64,000 nucleotides of DNA from JAOUFP01 sp963801505 (GTDB lineage Bacteria > Nitrospirota > Thermodesulfovibrionia > Thermodesulfovibrionales > UBA6898), in contig CAWDEY010000024.1 in assembly GCA_963801505.1 (NCBI GenBank), positions 68,915 through 132,914 of the forward strand, written 5' to 3'. Shown here piece after piece: positions 59,623-64,000 of this stretch. Both the position numbers and the translations under genes were made by a program. Position 1 is the stretch's first letter, and the number at the start of each line of letters is the position of its first letter. The notes beneath the pieces were generated by a model, which had not been told where the DNA came from, made no database searches, and saw only the letters and a list, made by a program, of their open reading frames with translations.

Positions 59623-60588
59623 ATGATCACGGTGTTGACAGGTGGGACTGGTGGCGCAAAGTTCGTGGACGGGCTTCGGCAAGTTGTTCCTCCTGAAGAA
59701 TTGACTCTGATCGTGAATACGGGCGACGACCTGATGTGGTGGGGTCTATACGTCTCTCCGGACATTGATTCGATCACATACGTGCTCTCGGGGTTGCTGA
59801 GTCGCGAACGCGGATGGGGTGTGAAAGGCGACACATTCTATTGTTTGAACGCAATGGGCCAAACTCGGGCAACCTATCTGGTTTCATGCGGGAGATCGCG
59901 ACCTCGCGGTGCAGATTTCTGCGATCGAAGATGCTAGCAGAGGGAAAAACGCTGGGTGAAGTTACGGCCGAGATTTCCGACAAGCTGGGCGTAAGGGCGA
60001 CGATTCTGCCGATGAGCAACTCTCGTGTTGAGACGCGAATCGGCACGCCGGTTGGCGAGCTCAGTTTCGAGGAATATTTTGTGCAGCGCTGGTATCAAGA
60101 TCCTGTAGAGAAAGTTCGATTCGCCGGAGCGGCAGACGCGGAACCGGCGCCGGGCGTGATCGAGGCGATTCGATCGGCGGAAATGGTTCTGTTAGCGCCC
60201 AGTAATCCGGTTACAAGCATCGGCCCAATTCTTGCGGTTCCCGGCATACGCGATGCACTCCAGTCGACACGCGCTCGAGTGGCAGCGGTAAGTCCAATCG
60301 TTGCGGGGGAGGCGGTTGCTGGACCTGCTGGAATTTTGATGGCATCGCAGGGATGGCCGGTCTCCATCGCGGGAGTTGCGGAGGCATATCACGATTTTCT
60401 TGACCTGCTGGTCGTGGATATACGCGACACGCAAGCAGCCGCGAAGCTTGAACAAACTGGGTATGCGCGTCCACTGCGCAAAAACTGTGATGCGAACGTC
60501 GGAAGACAAGGCTGCTTTGGCTGAAAGCGTGCTTCAGGTCGTGCGTGGAGTCGCAGCGAAAACTCAGGCGGCGTCGGAACCATCATGA
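59623..60588 (+). pseudogene. cofD: 2-phospho-L-lactate transferase CofD, frameshifted
   Basis: CofD joins the lactyl (or enolpyruvyl) phosphate group to FO to give F420-0. The start TVLTGGTGGAKFVDGLRQVV is typical, with NTGDDLMWWGLYVSPDIDS. Three single-base breaks follow: ATGGGCCAAAC (one G too many, restoring LGQPIWFHAGDRDLAVQI), a T-run near 59920 (restoring RSKMLAEGKTLGEV) and ACTGGGTATG near 60463 (restoring GMRVHCAKTVM). GGAGG lies before ATG 59623. The restored stop overlaps the cofC start by ATGA. Confidence 0.85.
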
Positions 60589-61257
60589 TCCTTGTCCCGG
60601 TAAAAAATCTGAGTCACGCGAAGCAGCGACTGGCAGACGTGCTAGATGAATCTGCGCGAAGCGAATTGGCGCGAGCCATGTTGCGGGACGTGCTTGAGAC
60701 ATTGGAATCATGGCGACAAGGCGCTGATCAACAGATCGATTCCGAGATCGCCCTCGTCACTTCCGACCCGTTCGCGCTCCAGCTTGCACGCGAATTTCGC
60801 TTTGAGATCATCCGCGACGACACCAACCCTGGCGAGACGGGCGCCATCGAAATGGCGACAGGGGTTTGTGTCAGCCGAGGCGTCCAGAACACCTTGGTGA
60901 TTCCGGCGGACATACCCTTGATTGCGGAGTGGGAACTGGCCGAGATTTTTGCGAAGGCGCCAGACAAGCGCTCCGGGCTAGTGCCGGCAGCAGATGGCCG
61001 AGGAACGAACGCAGCGTTTCGATGTCCTGCCGATCTTTTTGCCCTTCGCTTTGGCAATGACAGTTTCAAGCCACACCTGGCGGCTGCTCAATCCACCGGC
61101 AAGAACTGCATCGTATTGTCACTGCCGGGAATCGCGCTCGACGTTGATCGTCCGGATGATTTCGCAGCAACTGGTACTGGCGGACGGGGATGGGCATGCG
61201 CAGCGTTTGGCACGTCAGTGGGATTTGAGCGGATATCCAATGGCCGCCAATGAGTAA
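60585..61257 (+). pseudogene. cofC: 2-phospho-L-lactate/PEP guanylyltransferase CofC, frameshift near the end
   Basis: CofC activates phospholactate or PEP with GTP for CofD. The reading MILVPVKNLSHAKQRLADVL, FEIIRDDTNPGETGAIEMAT, VIPADIPLIAEWELAEIFA and DGRGTNAAFRCP covers nearly the whole protein in one frame. After DVDRPDDF near 61163 the frame changes; the natural end QLVLADGDGHAQRLARQWDL lies in another frame and stops at 61257, overlapping cofE. In the printed frame it would end at 61253 with a different tail, so the enzyme might still work. Confidence 0.83.
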
Positions 61258-62016
61258 ACCGCGCGTGGCGGGCGAACTTCGCATCATTCCTTTGCGAGTC
61301 AAGGGAGAAATTCGGGCAGGGGATTCACTGCTTCGAAAGATCATAGAGGCTTCTCGAAGAGTCCGAGTAAAAATCGAGGCTGGTGACATCCTTGTTGTGA
61401 AACACAAGGTGGTGTCAAAAGCTGAGGCCGCGGTTGTCGATCTGAACGAATGGCCAGCTCGCTCGTCGAAAATGTGGGCCAAGCGGCATAACCTCGATGC
61501 GCGAGTTACCGAACTGGCTTTGCGTGAGGCAAGGACTGTGGTTCGGCGGGAAAGGGAGTTTTGATCACGGAAACGCGGCACGGATTCGTCTGCGCGAACA
61601 GCGGGATCGATGTGTCCAATGTGGATGGCGGTAAGCATGCGCTCCTCCTTCCGAAGGATCCAGATCGGTCGGCGGCGAAGCTTCATCGTCAATTGAAAAA
61701 ACAATTGAAGATTTCGGTGCCCGTAATCATCTGTGACAGTGGGGGACGCGCGTGGCGCGAGGGTTTAACCGAGTCCGCGATTGGCGTTGCAGGCATGAAG
61801 CCGCTGCAAGACCACCGGGGCCAACGCGACCCGCACGGGTATGAGTTGAAAGTCAGCGTGGATGCAGTGGCGGATGAATTGGCTTGCGCCGCAGGTTTGG
61901 TGTGCGGCAAGCTATCTGGTATTCCTGCCTGTATCGTTCGTGGGTTTGAATATCAGGCGGGTGCCGGAAGCGCGCGCGAGTTGCTGCGGCCCGCCGCAAG
62001 AGACTTGTTTCGATAG
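61250..62016 (+). pseudogene. cofE: Coenzyme F420-0:L-glutamate ligase CofE, frameshifted
   Basis: CofE adds glutamates to F420-0. Frame 1 reads LRIIPLRVKGEIRAGDSLL and AGDILVVKHKVVSKAEAAVV. Frame 2 reads ETRHGFVCANSGIDVSNVDG, ICDSGGRAWREGLTESAIGV and DHRGQRDPHGYELKVS. The join near 61555 (GGGAAAGGGAGTTTT) needs one more base to read through. The stretch DSGGR has Gly where Phe is common (DSFGR). It lacks the FMN-dependent C-terminal domain of FbiB. ATG 61250 overlaps the restored cofC stop. Confidence 0.85.
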
Positions 62017-62033
62017 TCGTTTAAGGAGGAGCC

Positions 62034-63262
62034 GTGGCGAGAGCCTTATCTCTAGCGGAGTTGGAAGACTTCCCTTCCCTGGAATGGTCGCGGGTCGCCG
62101 CGCGAACTGACCCGTCAGTGCGCGTGTTGCTCGAGCGCGTTCTGGAATCGCAAGATGGTGGAGTACTTTCACGCGAGGAATGTCTGCGTTTGGGCGCCGT
62201 CGATGGCGATGACTTGCTCGGGTTGCTGGCTGCTGCGGACACACTGCGACGAGAAGTGTGGCAATCTCGTTACGTACGTTGTAAATCGCAATCTTAATTT
62301 CACAAATATCTGTTTCGTAGGATGCAAGTTTTGCGCTTTCAGCCGTGGACCGCGCGAGGCTGACACGTACTTCCTGACTCTTGAAGAGATTGGACGAAAG
62401 ACGAAGGAAGCCCGGCAGTTGGGTGCGACGGAAGTGTGCATCCAGGGAGGACTGCCCCACGGGCTATCTCCGTTTTATTATCGCGACATATTGCGCTCAG
62501 TGAAGAACGCTGTGCCGGAAATGCATACACACGCGTTTTCTCCAATGGAGATTGTGTATGGCGTGGAACTGACGGGCATGCCTTTACGGGATTATCTGCT
62601 CATGCTTCGCGACAACGGGTTGGACACCTTACCCGGAACTGCTGCTGAAATTCTGGATGATGAAATCCGCGAGGTGTTGTCGCGGAACAAGCTGTCGTCG
62701 GCGCAGTGGGAAGAGGTTATCCGCACGGCCCACGAGAATGGAATTCGCAGCACGAGCACCATGATGTACGGACACATGGAGTCGACGGCGCACTGGGTGA
62801 ATCAGATGCTGTTACTTCGCAACATTCAGAACGATACAGGTGGATTCACGGAATTTGTGCCGCTGGGATTTGTTCATCACAACACACTGCTGTTTCAACA
62901 GGGCCTAGCGCGCTCCGGTCCTACGCTGGCGGAACATTTGAAGGTCCATGCTTTAGCGCGAGTGTTGCTGGCGGGTCGATTTGAACATTCAGGTTTCATG
63001 GGTAAAGGTGAACCGTAAGTTATCGCAGTTGTGTTTGCACGCGGGTGCGAATGATTACGGCGGAACGCTAATGGAGGAGAACATCTCGCGCGAGGCGGGC
63101 GCGACGGCTGGGCAGTACACCAGTCCAGAAGACTTTCAGTCACTCGTCGTTGAAGCCGGAAGGATTCCCGCCGAGCGAAATACCTCGTACTCACGAATCT
63201 CGATCAAACTTCCATTAGACAGCTTCACGACAGAGGAGTCCTTCCTGACGGAGTTCGCGTGA
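62034..63262 (+). pseudogene. cofH: FO synthase subunit CofH, frameshifted
   Basis: The second radical SAM half of FO synthase. It starts with GTG 62034 after AAGGAGGA. Frame 1 is the leader SLAELEDFPSLEWSRVAART. Frame 2 carries NRNLNFTNICFVGCKFCAFS (cluster cysteines), MHTHAFSPMEI, and RSTSTMMYGHMESTAHWVNQ. Frame 3 gives SWVKVNRKLSQLCLHAGAND and MEENISREAGA. Breaks lie near 62258 and 62968-62985 (CGATTTGAAC has one T too many; with two it reads RLNIQVSWVK). Its end overlaps npdG by GTGA. Confidence 0.85.
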
Positions 63263-63937
63263 GCCGAACGGTTGCTGTCATTGGCGGAACGGGTCCCGCG
63301 GGACGCGGTTTGGCGTTACGCTGGGCTAGGGCTGGTGAGACTGTAGTTATCGGGTCGCGTGATGCGGAGCGAGCGAATGCTACAGCCGCGGAGATTCAGG
63401 CGCGTGTGCCTGATGGAAAGGTATGGGGCGCCGAGAATGCTGCGGCATGCTTAGCAACAGATCTGGTCATGCTGACCGTTCCGAAGGCCAAGCAGCTCTG
63501 CTGAAACAATTGAAGCCGGCGTTGAAGACAGGCACCATCGTGATTGATGCACGAATCCTTGGCCGCCAGCGTAGGCGGCCGAGCCACGCGTACGTTGGGG
63601 GTCTGGCAAGGATCGGCCGCGCAACAGACGGCAGAACTGGTACCGGATGATGTGTCGGTATGTCTCGGCGTTTCAAACATCTCTGCAGAGTTGCTGAACG
63701 GCGACGATCCTGTCGAGTGCGACATTATTGTATGCAGCGACAATCCCGACGCGACGAAAGTCGCAATGGAACTCGCAAGCACTATCCCTGGGGTGCGCGC
63801 AATTGATGGCGGCAAACTCGAGAATTCGCATCGTCGAACAGATCACTGCCTTGTTGATCGGGATGAACATCCGGCACAAGGGGCATGCGGGCGTTCGCCT
63901 TACTGGTCTTCCGGATTCGGCCTTCCGTTCACAATAA
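63259..63937 (+). pseudogene. npdG: F420-dependent NADP reductase NpdG, frameshifted
   Basis: The enzyme moves hydride between F420 and NADP. The nucleotide-binding start TVAVIGGTGPAGRGLALRWA, GETVVIGSRDAERANATAAE and LVMLTVP is clear. Breaks follow near 63484 (continuing EGQAALLKQLKPALKTGTIV), 63542-63555 (restoring NPLAASVGGRATRTLGVWQG) and 63824 (restoring RIVEQITALLIGMNIRHKGH). The end, GVRLTGLPDSAFRSQ, stops at 63937. It completes a cofG-D-C-E-H-npdG set. The last 63 bases of the window show no further gene that I can name. Confidence 0.82.
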
Positions 63938-64000
63938 CGTTCCAGTTCGTCAATCTGGTCGAAGCGAGTGTGGTGATGCAGAATGGGCCTGCAATTGAGT

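Overview
The window looks like chromosomal DNA of an anaerobic or microaerophilic, cytochrome-rich bacterium. I would guess Nitrospirota or a deltaproteobacterium-like relative. The basis is gene style: an octaheme HAO-like cytochrome, NrfHA, NtrYX, several c-di-GMP enzymes, ferritin-like protein, rubredoxin and hemerythrin, an encoded tRNA-Sec, and many short intergenic hairpin repeats. The taxonomy is inference; no search was possible.

Layout. 0-9 kb is a signalling block: a sensor running off the left edge, a frameshifted PAS histidine kinase, a single-domain response regulator, a response regulator with HD-GYP, a heme-type diguanylate cyclase, hisC and a second diguanylate cyclase. 9-14 kb holds an acyl-ligase/ACP/acyltransferase fusion, a repeat-rich secreted protein and a ferritin-like protein. 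14.1-17.7 kb is a small mobile island in the 3' end of the tRNA-Sec gene. Two extra copies of the tRNA 3' end, a decayed integrase, hicAB and vapBC mark it. 17.9-27 kb is a nitrogen and electron-transfer region: the HAO-like cytochrome diverges from nrfHA around an FNR-like palindrome, followed by a CopD/cytochrome b5 fusion, rubredoxin, ferredoxin, a secreted cytochrome-like protein, MOSC, HPP and CBS proteins. 28-34.6 kb is a housekeeping minus-strand run (rpmE, DUF1385, prfA, prmC, murA, M23 peptidase). 34.7-43.6 kb carries nadB-pyk, ntrYX-DUF4390, an adenosine-specific kinase, hisI, hisE and a HIT protein. 43.6-50 kb is accessory: an orphan Flp pilin, flavin enzymes, a phosphatase with an unknown N-terminus, a two-CW GGDEF protein, a broken acetyltransferase, a CZB protein, then tRNA-Leu. 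50-57.3 kb carries typA, hemerythrin, cysQ, cysC, manB (frameshifted) and manC, which point to activated sulfate and GDP-mannose for surface polysaccharide.

From about 57.5 kb to the right end the DNA changes character. It is visibly richer in G and C, has different codon use, and encodes a near-complete coenzyme F420 cluster: a GntR regulator divergent from cofG-cofD-cofC-cofE-cofH-npdG. Every one of these genes is broken by single-base indels, mostly in short homopolymers, while motifs and gene overlaps remain intact. The same kind of lesion hits manB and the kinase at the left end. The cluster may be transferred DNA, a chimeric join, or a region of poor sequence; the change falls beside a dispersed repeat that is common in the rest of the window.

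The most notable items are the F420 block, the HAO-like/NrfHA pair with its unusual NrfA, the tRNA-Sec island, a probable CTG start in murA, and dispersed repeats that have become coding sequence inside prmC and manC.
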